Source of the DNA: Embleya hyalina | Lineage (GTDB): Bacteria; Actinomycetota; Actinomycetes; Streptomycetales; Streptomycetaceae | Direction of reading: 5' to 3' | NCBI RefSeq assembly: GCF_003967355.1 | Contig: NZ_BIFH01000037.1 | Span: forward strand, 26,277-90,276 | DNA length: 64,000 nucleotides | Part shown: one piece after another, positions 30,385 through 38,633 of the stretch | Numbering within the stretch: position 1 is the first letter of the stretch | Layout of the letters: every line of letters starts with the position of its first letter | Made by a program: the position numbers and the translations under genes | Notes under the pieces: generated by a model | What the model saw: the letters and a program-made list of their open reading frames with translations, nothing else | What the model was told of the DNA's origin: nothing | Database searches by the model: none

Positions 30385-32973
30385 TCAGGGACCCGTCGAC
30401 GGAGCCAACAGCCTCGGCCCGCCGCGCTGTCGCACCCGTCGGAAGAAGGAGAGGACACCCGCGCCGCCCGTGGCCCACGCCGGGCTCGACGCGGCGCGGG
30501 TGTTGTCCGGGAGCAGGGGGCGGCGTGTGCTGCCGCCGCTGCGCGCCAGGATCAGGCCGATCACGTCCTCGGCGGCCCGCCACAGTTCGTCGTCGCCGGT
30601 CGCGACGGCGGCGTCCACGAGCAGTTCGCCGATGCCGGACAGGCCGCAACACTGGGACACCAGGCTCATCCGCGGCGCGAGGGAGTGGCACAACCGGGCG
30701 CAGCGCAGGCCGAGTTCGAGCAGTTTCGGGTCCCGATCCGCGGCCCCGGCGGCGATCAGCGTCGTACCGATGCCGGCCATGCCGCGGCACCATGACCCGA
30801 AGTTCCGGGCGGCGCCGGGGAGTGCGGCCGAGGCGAGCAGGTCGGGGGTGCGCGCGGCGAGGTCGGCCAGACCCTCCCGGGCGGCGGCGTGCACGGCCGG
30901 CGCCGCGTCGGGGTCGGTGCGCCGGTACGTGTCGAGGAAGTACACGATGCCGGCCCGACCGTGCGCGAACCCGTGGGCGTAGGCCGCGCGGGAGGAGGCC
31001 GGGGGCAGCCCGAGTTCGTCGGGTCCGGGCTCGCCCTGCCGGGCCAGGAGCATGCCGGCGCGGTCCGCGGCGGCGGCCAGGTGCACCCCCGCCCGCTCCG
31101 GGTCGCCCGCCGCCCGGGCCGCGGCGGCCAGCAGCAGGTGCCCGGTACCGCCGCCGGCCGCGCCGCCGATCTGGTCGCCGGTGTCGTCGTAGGGCCCGGC
31201 CGCGGTCGGCGTGTTCGGGGCCGGCGCACCGCCCGGGAGGTCGGCGGCGGCCCGGAGGAAGAGGTCGATGCCGGTGCGGCCGGTGTACAACGTGTCGGAG
31301 AGGTCGCCGAGTTCGGGGTGGGCCGCGGTGCGCCGGGCGAGGTGCGCGACGGCGGTGGCGACGTCCGGGCGGTCGGTGTGGCGCAGCAGTTCGAGGCCGA
31401 CGCCGGCGGCGCCCACGTACAGGGTCAGCGTCGAGCCGGGACGCGGACCCGAGGCGGCGGGCCAGTCGGCGACACCCCGGACACAGGCGGCGACGGTGTG
31501 GCCGATCACGTCGTCCAGGAGCGTGGGGGTGACCCGGGGCGGCGCCGGCAGTCGGCGGGCGGGCATCGGCTCGGGCTGCCCCGCACGCAACCGCCGCGCA
31601 CAGGCTGACCGTTCGGCCGGATCCGGGCTGAGCAGCGCGGCGACCATGGCCCGGACCGGCCGATGGCCGACCCCGGGCAGCGCGGCCGCCAGGCAGGCGA
31701 GCGTACGGTGCCGGTTCACCGCCGGATCGGGGTCGACGATCACCGGGTCGAGGCCGGTCAGCGCGTAGTGCAGGGTGGCGCCCAGCGCGTACAGGTCGTC
31801 GACCGGGACGGGCGAGACGCCGTCCGGACCGGGTGCCGGGGTGTAGCCGGGGGTGCCGCCGGCCGGGCGGCGGGTGTCCAGCGCGCTGATCCCGAAGTCG
31901 ACGATCCGGGCGTTGCCATCGGCGTCCAGCACCACGTTGCCCGGTTTGAGGTCGCACACCACCACGCCGCGCTCGTGGATGCCGTCGAGCACCGCGAGCA
32001 GTCGGCGGGCCAGGTCGGAGATCCGCCGGCCGGAGCGGGCGTCGCCCGGGTAGGGGCCGTGGCCGAGCACGTCGCGGCGCAGGTCGCCGGGGCCGCAGTC
32101 GGTGGTGACCAGGTACTCGTCCTCGCCGTGCCGCAGGTGGTCGATCACCCGGGGGACGCCGTCGAGACCGGACAGCGCGCCCAATACCGCGCGTTCGTGG
32201 CGCAGCCGGTCCCTGGCGTCGAGTCCGCCGCCGTCCTCCCCGGCGTACGCCCGGGCCTGCTTGACCACGACGCGGTCGCCGGTCGCGGTGTCGAGGGCGC
32301 GGTAGACGTCGCCGTGCGGGGAGCGGGCGATGCCGCCGGTGAGCCGGTACCGGCCGCCGATCAGCCGGGCGGTGCGGCCGGGCGCGGGCGCGGCGGCGCC
32401 GAACGGGTCGGCGGCCCACGGGGGCTGCCGGTAGCGCACGGTGGCCCGCCCCGGGAAGCGCTGTCCGTCGGGGCCGGTCATCACCAGCGCCGCGTCGTCG
32501 CCGCCGCTCGCCCGGAAGGGCCCGTACCGGTAGTAGACGGGGGCGTCGGGGCGGACCCGGCGATCGCCGAGCACACGCGGCCCGCCGCGACCGGCCAGCA
32601 CCTCGGCGAGTTCGCGGCCCAGCGCGGTCACGTCCTTCTCGCGCGGGTAGACGGTGATCGCCTTGCCGACGAGGGCGGGATCGCGGACGCCGGCGTTGAT
32701 CTCCTCCAGCACGGCGGTGCCGGCCGCGAACTTGGCCAGGCAGGTGTACCGCAGCAGCACCGGGACCAGCAGGTCCAGGGTCTCGGTGAAGTCCTCGGGG
32801 CGGGTCGAGACGTGCAGCTTCCAGCCGTGGTCCAGCGCGGGCATGTTCGGATCGAACAGGTGGAGCCAGACCGAATCCGCACGGTGGCGTCGATCGTGGC
32901 CGGCGATCAGCGCGTCCAGGCGCCGACTCAGGTCCTGTACGGATCCGTCGGGCACCGCCCGCACCTTGCCCAC
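30385..32973 (-). CDS. Class IV-like lanthipeptide synthetase (LanL)
   Basis: This 862-residue enzyme has the three-part layout of class III/IV lanthipeptide synthetases. Residues about 1-195 form a lyase domain (G-W-K-L-H-V-S, V-G-K-A-I-T-V-Y-P, Y-Y-R-Y-G-P-F). About 215-460 form a Ser/Thr-kinase domain (V-V-V-K-Q, V-V-C-D-L-K-P-G-N, V-D-F-G). About 520-862 form a LanC-like cyclase (A-H-G-F-A-H-G-R-A-G). Putative zinc ligands are Cys729 (S-W-C-R-G) and Cys775-Cys776 (Q-C-C-G). Class III enzymes lack these, so class IV is favoured. GTG 32973 has AAGGAG six bases upstream. It would phosphorylate, dehydrate and cyclise the peptide encoded at 33165-33332. Confidence 0.92.
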   Translation of the reverse strand: MGKVRAVPDGSVQDLSRRLDALIAGHDRRHRADSVWLHLFDPNMPALDHGWKLHVSTRPEDFTETLDLLVPVLLRYTCLAKFAAGTAVLEEINAGVRDPALVGKAITVYPREKDVTALGRELAEVLAGRGGPRVLGDRRVRPDAPVYYRYGPFRASGGDDAALVMTGPDGQRFPGRATVRYRQPPWAADPFGAAAPAPGRTARLIGGRYRLTGGIARSPHGDVYRALDTATGDRVVVKQARAYAGEDGGGLDARDRLRHERAVLGALSGLDGVPRVIDHLRHGEDEYLVTTDCGPGDLRRDVLGHGPYPGDARSGRRISDLARRLLAVLDGIHERGVVVCDLKPGNVVLDADGNARIVDFGISALDTRRPAGGTPGYTPAPGPDGVSPVPVDDLYALGATLHYALTGLDPVIVDPDPAVNRHRTLACLAAALPGVGHRPVRAMVAALLSPDPAERSACARRLRAGQPEPMPARRLPAPPRVTPTLLDDVIGHTVAACVRGVADWPAASGPRPGSTLTLYVGAAGVGLELLRHTDRPDVATAVAHLARRTAAHPELGDLSDTLYTGRTGIDLFLRAAADLPGGAPAPNTPTAAGPYDDTGDQIGGAAGGGTGHLLLAAAARAAGDPERAGVHLAAAADRAGMLLARQGEPGPDELGLPPASSRAAYAHGFAHGRAGIVYFLDTYRRTDPDAAPAVHAAAREGLADLAARTPDLLASAALPGAARNFGSWCRGMAGIGTTLIAAGAADRDPKLLELGLRCARLCHSLAPRMSLVSQCCGLSGIGELLVDAAVATGDDELWRAAEDVIGLILARSGGSTRRPLLPDNTRAASSPAWATGGAGVLSFFRRVRQRGGPRLLAPSTGP

Positions 32974-33164
32974 GTCCGCTCCTTGCCGTTCCGGGTCGGG
33001 TGGTTCCGAACACACCGTCCGCCGAGCGACCGCCCGTCCGCCGCCGGCGTCCGCGCGGCCGGCGTGCCCGGTACGGGACCGCGCGCCCCGCGCGGATGCG
33101 TGTGCTCCGTGCGGGGCGGCCGGATCGATGGGCTCCGGGCCGGATCCGGTGTTCGGCGGGAGGG

Positions 33165-33332
33165 TCAGGCCCAGTCGCACCCCACGCGGGTGGTGGCGGT
33201 CACCCACGGCTCGGCCAGACACGACTCGATCCGGCGTTCCGGGTTGGTCTCGTCCTCGAACTCGACCAGTTCCTCCTCGACCTCGACATCGAGCGGACCG
33301 GCGTCGCGGATCTCTACCTTCACGGGGCTCAT
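33165..33332 (-). CDS. Lanthipeptide precursor peptide
   Basis: This 55-residue peptide is encoded 191 bases upstream of the LanL gene on the same strand. ATG 33332 has AGGAAGGA about six bases upstream, a strong RBS, whereas the longer open frame to 33566 has none. The first 34 residues are acidic, with P-L-D-V-E-V-E-E-E-L as a likely recognition helix, as in leaders. The C-terminal 20 residues hold Ser37, Cys38, Thr45, Thr47, Thr48 and Cys52, ending G-C-D-W-A. This gives four dehydratable residues and two thiols, enough for two rings. Two Trp (43 and 54) mark the core. I recognise no known precursor family. Confidence 0.82.
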   Translation of the reverse strand: MSPVKVEIRDAGPLDVEVEEELVEFEDETNPERRIESCLAEPWVTATTRVGCDWA

Positions 33333-33699
33333 TTCGATCCTTCCTGCGGCAGTGGCGGGCAGATCAGTACACGAACCTTCGCGGTGGTCGGCCGTCCCCG
33401 GTCGCCGCCCGCACCTGTGTCCTCCGGTGCTGGTGGGGCGGGTGGGCCGCCGTTCCGCGCCAATAGTCTCCACGCTGCGCAACAAAAGGAGAACGTCACG
33501 AATCGGTCGACTTATGGCGTGATTTCGCGTGCGTGAACGGGATTCGACGACCCCGATTCGGGACACGGGCAGGGGCCGCCGAAAGACCCGACGCCGACCC
33601 CGACGCGATCACCGCGTCGGCGGGCCGCGCAACCGCCCCGCCGGCCCCGGGGTGGGGGCGCCGGCCACCGGGTGGTTGTCGTGTGCGCACAATGGCGGC
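33333..33699. other. Divergent intergenic region upstream of lanthipeptide precursor
   Basis: These 367 bases separate the precursor from a divergent gene and hold no credible coding sequence of their own. The open frames here lack ribosome sites. A TATTGG that could serve as a -10 for the precursor lies at about 33460-33465 on the minus strand, but its -35 is weak. The region must contain both promoters. Confidence 0.4.
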
Positions 33700-34521
33700 A
33701 TGACGACGCCGAACATCCCACCGTCGCCCGACGAGTTGCTCCGGCACCTGATTGCGACCCGCATCGCGGGCCCGATCGCCACCCCACGAGAGGTCAACCT
33801 CCGGCACTACGCCGAACTGGTCCGCGGAAACCTGCGTTTTTGGCTCGGCCTGGACCTGGGCGACCGCTGGAAGACCGAGGAGGACGTGCTCGCCGTGATG
33901 GCCGAGCGCGCGGGCGTGGACCCGAACCCCGCTCATCGCACCGGCCAGGACACCATCGACCCCGACCTGACCCTGGCCGCCCTCGACCGGATGGCCGCCG
34001 TACTGCGCGACGCCGCGGCCCGCCGACTGCACGTCCTCGTCGCCACCGGCCATCCCGGCGGCCTGCTCGACGTACACCGCGCCATCGCCGAGTCGCTGAG
34101 CACGGCCGGCGCCACCGTCGTCGACATCCCGCGCGACCTGCGCACCACCGAGGGCGACGACGAAACCTGGGGCGACGTCCGCCAGTTCGGCGGCGTCGCG
34201 GTCCTGGAGCGCGGGGCCACGCTGTGGCACACGCACGCCCCGCAACCGATGAGCGCGATCCTGGACGCGCTCGCAGAGAGCGGCCGACCCCGCCCCGACC
34301 TCGTGGTCGCCGACCACGGCTGGGCGGGCCGTGCCGGGCAACACGGCATCCCCACCGTCGCGTTCGCCGACAGCAACGACCCGGCGCTGTTCCTCGGCGA
34401 GGCCGAGGGCACCGTCACGGTGACCGTTCCGCTCGACGACCACATCGTCGACGCCCGCGACTACGCCCCGATGACCGCCTATCTCCTGGCGGCCGCCGGC
34501 CTGTCCGCCGAGTCCCGCTGA
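33700..34521 (+). CDS. Conserved actinobacterial protein, annotated elsewhere as phosphatase
   Basis: This 273-residue soluble protein resembles a conserved Streptomyces protein often labelled phosphatase. Notable stretches are H-V-L-V-A-T-G-H-P-G-G-L-L-D-V-H, then V-V-A-D-H-G-W-A-G-R-A-G near residue 205, and A-F-A-D-S-N-D-P-A-L. The Asp/His content would suit metal binding, but I see no classical phosphatase signature, so the reaction is uncertain. It starts with ATG 33700 and ends before a strong hairpin. It is divergent from the lanthipeptide genes and probably unrelated to them. Confidence 0.75.
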   Translation: MTTPNIPPSPDELLRHLIATRIAGPIATPREVNLRHYAELVRGNLRFWLGLDLGDRWKTEEDVLAVMAERAGVDPNPAHRTGQDTIDPDLTLAALDRMAAVLRDAAARRLHVLVATGHPGGLLDVHRAIAESLSTAGATVVDIPRDLRTTEGDDETWGDVRQFGGVAVLERGATLWHTHAPQPMSAILDALAESGRPRPDLVVADHGWAGRAGQHGIPTVAFADSNDPALFLGEAEGTVTVTVPLDDHIVDARDYAPMTAYLLAAAGLSAESR

Positions 34522-34543
34522 CCGCACCGATCCGCCGCCCGCC

Positions 34544-34573
34544 CGGCCCGGGACACCATCGTGTCCCGGGCCG
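34544..34573 (+). terminator. Hairpin terminator
   Basis: Perfect 13-base arms (CGGCCCGGGACAC and complement) enclose the four-base loop CATC, 23 bases after the preceding stop. TTGTCGT follows. It is a clear intrinsic-type terminator. Confidence 0.88.
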
Positions 34574-34645
34574 TTGTCGTGCCCGCGCCGTCATCGTCCG
34601 CGCGCCGCCGTCGCCACGTGACCGGTGCGGCCGGGTGCGCCGTAC

Positions 34646-34677
34646 GGCGATCGACGTTCGATCGACGTTCGATCGAC
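34646..34677 (+). repeat. 11-bp tandem direct repeats upstream of phosphoesterase
   Basis: Two perfect copies of GTTCGATCGAC lie at 34656-34666 and 34667-34677, preceded by a partial copy (GCGATCGAC). An 11-base period is the layout of Streptomyces PHO boxes, which also begin GTTC, but the rest of each unit differs from the PhoP consensus. Confidence 0.7.
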
Positions 34678-34704
34678 GGGTTGGCGACCGGCGGCCGCCG
34701 GTTC

Positions 34705-34762
34705 GTTCGTACGAACTTCACGTTCCGGATCCTCCCGGACGAACCCGACGATTCCCTAGCGT
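34705..34762 (+). promoter_or_regulatory. Palindrome and -10 box of phosphoesterase promoter
   Basis: The perfect 12-base palindrome GTTCGTACGAAC (34705-34716) lies upstream of a TAGCGT -10 box at 34757-34762. An in-frame ATG six bases later (34768) would allow a leaderless start; the better supported start is GTG 34822. Confidence 0.55.
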
Positions 34763-34821
34763 CTGGGATGCACCATCGCGCACGCGGTATTCCACTCACT
34801 CCGATGTCACAGGAGACAACC

Positions 34822-35730
34822 GTGTCCGACTGGTCCATATCCCGACGCAGACACCCCGTCCGCGGCCACGTCCGCACCCACAACCGTGCCGCCCTGGCCC
34901 TCGCCGCGGCCCTGGTCGCCGCCTGGGCCTTCGTCGCCGGCGCGCCCACCGCCCGAGCCGCGGGCGGTGTACCCACTCCCGACCACACCATCGTCGTGGT
35001 CTTCGAGAACCACGCCTACAGCCAGGTCATCGGCAGCTCCAACGCGCCGTACATCAACTCGCTGAAGACCGGCGGCGCCAACCTCGGCCAGTTCTACGCC
35101 GAGACCCATCCCAGCCAGCCCAACTACCTGGCGATGTTCTCCGGTTCCACCCAGGGCATCACGGACGACAGCTGTTACAGCCCCGGGTTCAGCTCCGCTC
35201 CCAACCTCGCCTCGGAACTGATCGCGGTCGGCGCGACCTGGGCGAGCTACAACGAGTCGTTGCCCGCCCAGGGTTCGACCGTGTGCTCCAGCGGCCAGTA
35301 CGCGCGCAAGCACAACCCCTGGTTCGCCTTCTCCAACGTGCCGACCTCCACCGCGAAGACCTTCGCGCAGTTCCCGACGAACTACACCACCCTGCCCAAG
35401 GTCTCCTTCGTGGTCCCGAACCTGTGCAACGACATGCACGACTGCTCGGTGCACACGGGCGACACCTGGTTGCAGAACAACCTCGGCGCGTATGCCACCT
35501 GGGCCAAGACGCACAACAGCCTCCTGGTGGTCACCTTCGACGAGGACAACCGGTTGAGCGGCAACCGCATCGCGACCGTCCTGTACGGACAGCAGGTGGT
35601 CGCGGGCGGTTCGAGCTCCACCACCTACAACCACTACAACCTGCTCCGCACGATCGAGGACATGTACGGCACCTCGCACGCCGGACAGGCCGGATCCGCC
35701 ACCGACATCACCGGGATCTGGGTCCCCTGA
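34822..35730 (+). CDS. Secreted phosphoesterase (acid phosphatase/phospholipase C-like)
   Basis: This 302-residue exported protein belongs to the phosphoesterase family that includes phosphatidylinositol/phosphatidylcholine phospholipase C and acid phosphatases. An Arg/His-rich N-region leads to a signal segment ending A-R-A-A. The metal site is begun by V-V-F-E-N-H-A-Y and continues with H-P-S-Q-P-N-Y and V-T-F-D-E-D-N, all family motifs. GTG 34822 has AGGAG six bases upstream. The MFS and beta-propeller genes follow with a one-base gap and an overlap, so the three form an operon. Tandem repeats upstream suggest dedicated, perhaps phosphate-responsive, control. Confidence 0.88.
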   Translation: MSDWSISRRRHPVRGHVRTHNRAALALAAALVAAWAFVAGAPTARAAGGVPTPDHTIVVVFENHAYSQVIGSSNAPYINSLKTGGANLGQFYAETHPSQPNYLAMFSGSTQGITDDSCYSPGFSSAPNLASELIAVGATWASYNESLPAQGSTVCSSGQYARKHNPWFAFSNVPTSTAKTFAQFPTNYTTLPKVSFVVPNLCNDMHDCSVHTGDTWLQNNLGAYATWAKTHNSLLVVTFDEDNRLSGNRIATVLYGQQVVAGGSSSTTYNHYNLLRTIEDMYGTSHAGQAGSATDITGIWVP

Positions 35731-35731
35731 C

Positions 35732-36997
35732 GTGTATGTCGCGGACAGTCGCGGTACCGCCGCGCCGGACGCCGCCCGGAGCCCCCGCTCCGGGCGGCGT
35801 TCCGTCCTCGCCCCCTCCGCCGTCGCCCCCACGGTGCTGGCGCTGGGCACGGTCAGCCTGGTCACCGACGTCTCCTCGGAGATGGTCGCGGCCGTGCTGC
35901 CGCTCTACCTGGTGGCCGGACTGGGCCTGTCCCCACTGGGTTTCGGCCTTCTCGACGGGATCTACAACGGCGTCAGCGCGCTGGTCCGCCTGGTCGGCGG
36001 GCACCTCGCCGACCGGGGCGGCCGGCACAAGACGGTCGCCGCGCTCGGCTACGGCATGTCGGCGGCATGCAAACCGCTGCTGCTCGTGGTCGGTTCGCTG
36101 CCGCTGATCGGCATGGTGCTGGCCGCCGACCGCACCGGCAAGGGACTGCGCACCGCGCCGCGCGACGCGCTGATCTCGCTGTCCTGCGAACCCGCGGACC
36201 GCGGGCGGGCGTTCGGCGTACACCGGGCGATGGACACCGCGGGCGCGCTGCTCGGCCCGCTCGTCGCGTTCGCGATCCTGCGCGCCACCGTCGACGGCTA
36301 CGACGCGGTGTTCCTGGTCGCCTTCTGTATCGCCGTACTCGGCCTGCTCGTTCTGCTGCTGTTCGTACCGGCCCGCCCGGTCCCCCTGCCCGCACAGGCG
36401 TCCCGTCCCTCGCTGCGGGCCGCCGTCGCACTGCTGCGCCGCACCGACGTGCGCCGTCTCGCCGGATGCGCGCTGCTCCTCGGACTGGCCACGGTCAGCG
36501 ACTCGTTCGTGTACCTGCTGCTCCAGCGCCGACTCGGTGTCGCCGACCGGTGGTTCGCGCTGCTGCCGCTCGGCACCGCCTCGGCGTTCCTGCTCCTGGC
36601 CATCCCGCTGGGCCGACTCGCCGATCGGATCGGACGGCAACGGGTCTTCCTGGGCGGGCACTTCGCCCTGCTCGTGGCCTATGTGTCGTTGCTCTCGGGG
36701 GCCGACGCGGCCTGGCTGCCGTGTGTCGTGCTCACGCTGCACGGCTGCTTCTACGCCGCCACCGACGGGGTGCTGATGGCCGCTGCCGCCGAGGTGGTTC
36801 CGGCCGAACTTCGGGGCAGCGGACTGGCGTTGGTGCAGACCGGACAGGCCCTGGCCCGCTTCGTCTGCTCGATCGCCTTCGGTGCCGCCTGGACCGCCTT
36901 CGGCGACCGCACCGCACTCACCTCCGCCGCGGTCGCGCTGACCGTGTGTGCGACCGGCGCCCTGCTGCTGCGCCCGGTCGCGGAAAGGTCGCCATGA
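35732..36997 (+). CDS. MFS transporter
   Basis: This 421-residue major facilitator has about 12 transmembrane helices. The loop 2-3 motif is G-G-H-L-A-D-R-G-G-R-H-K, and the equivalent second-half loop is G-R-L-A-D-R-I-G-R-Q-R. The N-terminal L-V-T-D-V-S-S-E-M resembles a subgroup of MFS proteins of unknown substrate (YnfM/NreB-like). The GTG start is one base after the phosphoesterase stop. It may export or import a product related to the secreted enzyme; this is inference. Confidence 0.88.
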   Translation: MYVADSRGTAAPDAARSPRSGRRSVLAPSAVAPTVLALGTVSLVTDVSSEMVAAVLPLYLVAGLGLSPLGFGLLDGIYNGVSALVRLVGGHLADRGGRHKTVAALGYGMSAACKPLLLVVGSLPLIGMVLAADRTGKGLRTAPRDALISLSCEPADRGRAFGVHRAMDTAGALLGPLVAFAILRATVDGYDAVFLVAFCIAVLGLLVLLLFVPARPVPLPAQASRPSLRAAVALLRRTDVRRLAGCALLLGLATVSDSFVYLLLQRRLGVADRWFALLPLGTASAFLLLAIPLGRLADRIGRQRVFLGGHFALLVAYVSLLSGADAAWLPCVVLTLHGCFYAATDGVLMAAAAEVVPAELRGSGLALVQTGQALARFVCSIAFGAAWTAFGDRTALTSAAVALTVCATGALLLRPVAERSP

Positions 36998-38019
36998 CAC
37001 TTCGCCGCAAGTTGTCCGTGCTCGCCGCCGCGATCACGGTCCTGGCCGTGATCGCCGTCGCGGCCGTACTGCACGCCGTGCACCGCACCGACCGCAAGAA
37101 CCGTCCGCGGCCGGGCGGCCCCGCCGTGGCCGCCGGTCCCGTCTCGCTCGGCACGACCGCCGAGCCACTGCTGATGTTCCGGAACCTGGCCTGGGGGCCG
37201 CACCGGGACGAGTTGGCCACGGTACGCGCGGCCGACCCGGACGGGGCGCGGACCGCGTCCGGGGTCAAGTGCCTGCGTTTTCACGCCGCGGCGGGTACCG
37301 GGATCTGCCTTCGGGCCGAACACGGCACGCTCCGGGAGAACTACCGCGCGGTGGTGCTGGACGCCGGACTGCACGAGCGGGCCACGTACGCGCTGCCCGG
37401 CATCCCGTCCCGAGCCCGGGTCTCGCCGTCGGGCGCGCTGGTCGCGTGGACGGTCTTCGTCGGCGGCGACTCGTACGCGGGCGCCGACTTCTCCACCCGC
37501 ACCGGCATCCTCGATCTGCGCGACGGAAAACTGATCACGTCCCTGGAGGACTTCACCGTGATCCGCGACGGCGCCGACCGATCCGCCCCCGCCGACGCCA
37601 ACTTCTGGGGGGTCACCTTCGCCGACGACCGGGTCTTCTACGCCACGATGGCCACCGGGGGCCATACCCACCTGGTCCGGGGCGACTTGCGAGAGCGCAC
37701 GGTGACCTCGGTGCACACCAACGTCGAGTGTCCGTCGTTGTCGCCGGACGGGGCCACCATCGTCTACAAGAAGCGCGTCGAGGGCGCGTCGGCGGATGCG
37801 CCCTGGCGGCTGTACGCGCTCGATCCGCGCTCGATGGCCGAGACCGCGCTCGCCGAATCACGCAGCGTGGACGACCAGGTGGTGTGGTCGGATCCGCACA
37901 CGGTGGTCTACGCGCTGCCGGGTGACTACGGGGCGGATCTGTACGCGCTGCCGGCGGACGGGTCGGGGGCGCCCCGGCGGTTGACGACGGCGGCGGTGGC
38001 GCCGGCGTACCTGGGCTGA
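36994..38019 (+). CDS. Membrane-anchored TolB-like beta-propeller protein
   Basis: This 341-residue protein has one N-terminal transmembrane helix (about residues 8-28), followed by an extracytoplasmic domain with WD40/TolB-like blades. Repeated units such as R-V-S-P-S-G-A-L-V-A-W, C-P-S-L-S-P-D-G-A-T-I-V-Y and V-V-W-S-D-P-H-T-V-V-Y are visible. Such domains usually bind proteins or ligands. Its ATG overlaps the MFS stop (ATGA), so it belongs to the same operon. A perfect 10-base-arm hairpin follows. Confidence 0.82.
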   Translation: MTLRRKLSVLAAAITVLAVIAVAAVLHAVHRTDRKNRPRPGGPAVAAGPVSLGTTAEPLLMFRNLAWGPHRDELATVRAADPDGARTASGVKCLRFHAAAGTGICLRAEHGTLRENYRAVVLDAGLHERATYALPGIPSRARVSPSGALVAWTVFVGGDSYAGADFSTRTGILDLRDGKLITSLEDFTVIRDGADRSAPADANFWGVTFADDRVFYATMATGGHTHLVRGDLRERTVTSVHTNVECPSLSPDGATIVYKKRVEGASADAPWRLYALDPRSMAETALAESRSVDDQVVWSDPHTVVYALPGDYGADLYALPADGSGAPRRLTTAAVAPAYLG

Positions 38020-38049
38020 CGGGGCTGCCGGGCCGACGACGCCGGAAGG

Positions 38050-38074
38050 GGTCGCCCGGGCGGGCCGGGCGACC
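38050..38074 (+). terminator. Bidirectional hairpin between convergent genes
   Basis: Arms GGTCGCCCGG and its complement at 38050-38059 and 38065-38074 enclose a five-base loop. It lies between the stops of the beta-propeller and DUF5997 genes and can serve both. Confidence 0.8.
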
Positions 38075-38137
38075 GTCGGGGGTTGGGCCGGGCCGAATCG
38101 GGAGCGGGGGCCGGCGCGGGGGAACGAGGCGGACGGG

Positions 38138-38575
38138 TCAGGAACGGGGGCGGCGGGCCGGGGCGGGGCGCGCGGTGGGGCGCTCCTGCTCCTTGGCCTC
38201 CCTGGCCTGGTTCTTCTCCTTGATCCGGACCGCTTCCTTGCGGACGTCGGCCTGGACTGCGCGCTCGTGGAGCAGCCACTCCGGGCCCTCCTCCTTCAGC
38301 GCGTCGATCTGCTCGGTGGTCAGCGCCTCGGTGATCCCGCCGCGCGCGAGCCCGGCGATGGACACGCCCAGCTTCACCGCGACCACGGGCCGGGGGTGCG
38401 GGCCGTTGGCGCGCAGCTCGCGCAGCCACTGCGGCGGGTCGGCCTGAAGTGCGTTCAGTTCGTCGCGGGAGACGACACCTTCCCGGAACTCGGCGGGGGT
38501 GGCCTCGAGGTATACGCCCAGCTTCTTCGCCGCGGTCGCGGGCTTCATCGTCTGGGTGGTCTTGTGCGACGTCAT
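38138..38575 (-). CDS. DUF5997 family protein
   Basis: This 145-residue protein of DUF5997 is common in actinobacteria. It starts M-T-S-H-K-T-T-Q, has P-A-T-A-A-K-K-L-G-V-Y-L and F-R-E-G-V-V-S-R-D-E-L, and ends in a charged, Arg-rich tail. The family is typically encoded divergently from a LysR-like substrate-binding protein, as here. ATG 38575 lies eight bases after a TACTCT box on the minus strand, which would suit a leaderless mRNA. The function is unknown. Confidence 0.88.
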   Translation of the reverse strand: MTSHKTTQTMKPATAAKKLGVYLEATPAEFREGVVSRDELNALQADPPQWLRELRANGPHPRPVVAVKLGVSIAGLARGGITEALTTEQIDALKEEGPEWLLHERAVQADVRKEAVRIKEKNQAREAKEQERPTARPAPARRPRS

Positions 38576-38621
38576 GGGGTCAAGAGTAGCGACCGTGTGC
38601 GGTGCCACCGATCATGGCCGG

Positions 38622-38627
38622 TAACCT
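38622..38627 (+). promoter_or_regulatory. Leaderless -10 box of LysR-like gene
   Basis: TAACCT ends seven bases before GTG 38634. No Shine-Dalgarno is present. This favours GTG 38634 over the adjacent GTG 38631. Confidence 0.55.
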
Positions 38628-38633
38628 GACGTG

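Noticed and set aside
30385-32973. Class III (LanKC, SapB-type) assignment of the synthetase
   Set aside because: The cyclase domain keeps a Cys at each of the expected zinc positions, which class III enzymes lack; the precursor also lacks an L-x-L-Q leader motif.
34646-34677. Iteron-type replication origin
   Set aside because: Only two to three short units are present with no initiator gene or AT-rich unwinding region nearby; a regulatory role at the adjacent promoter is simpler.
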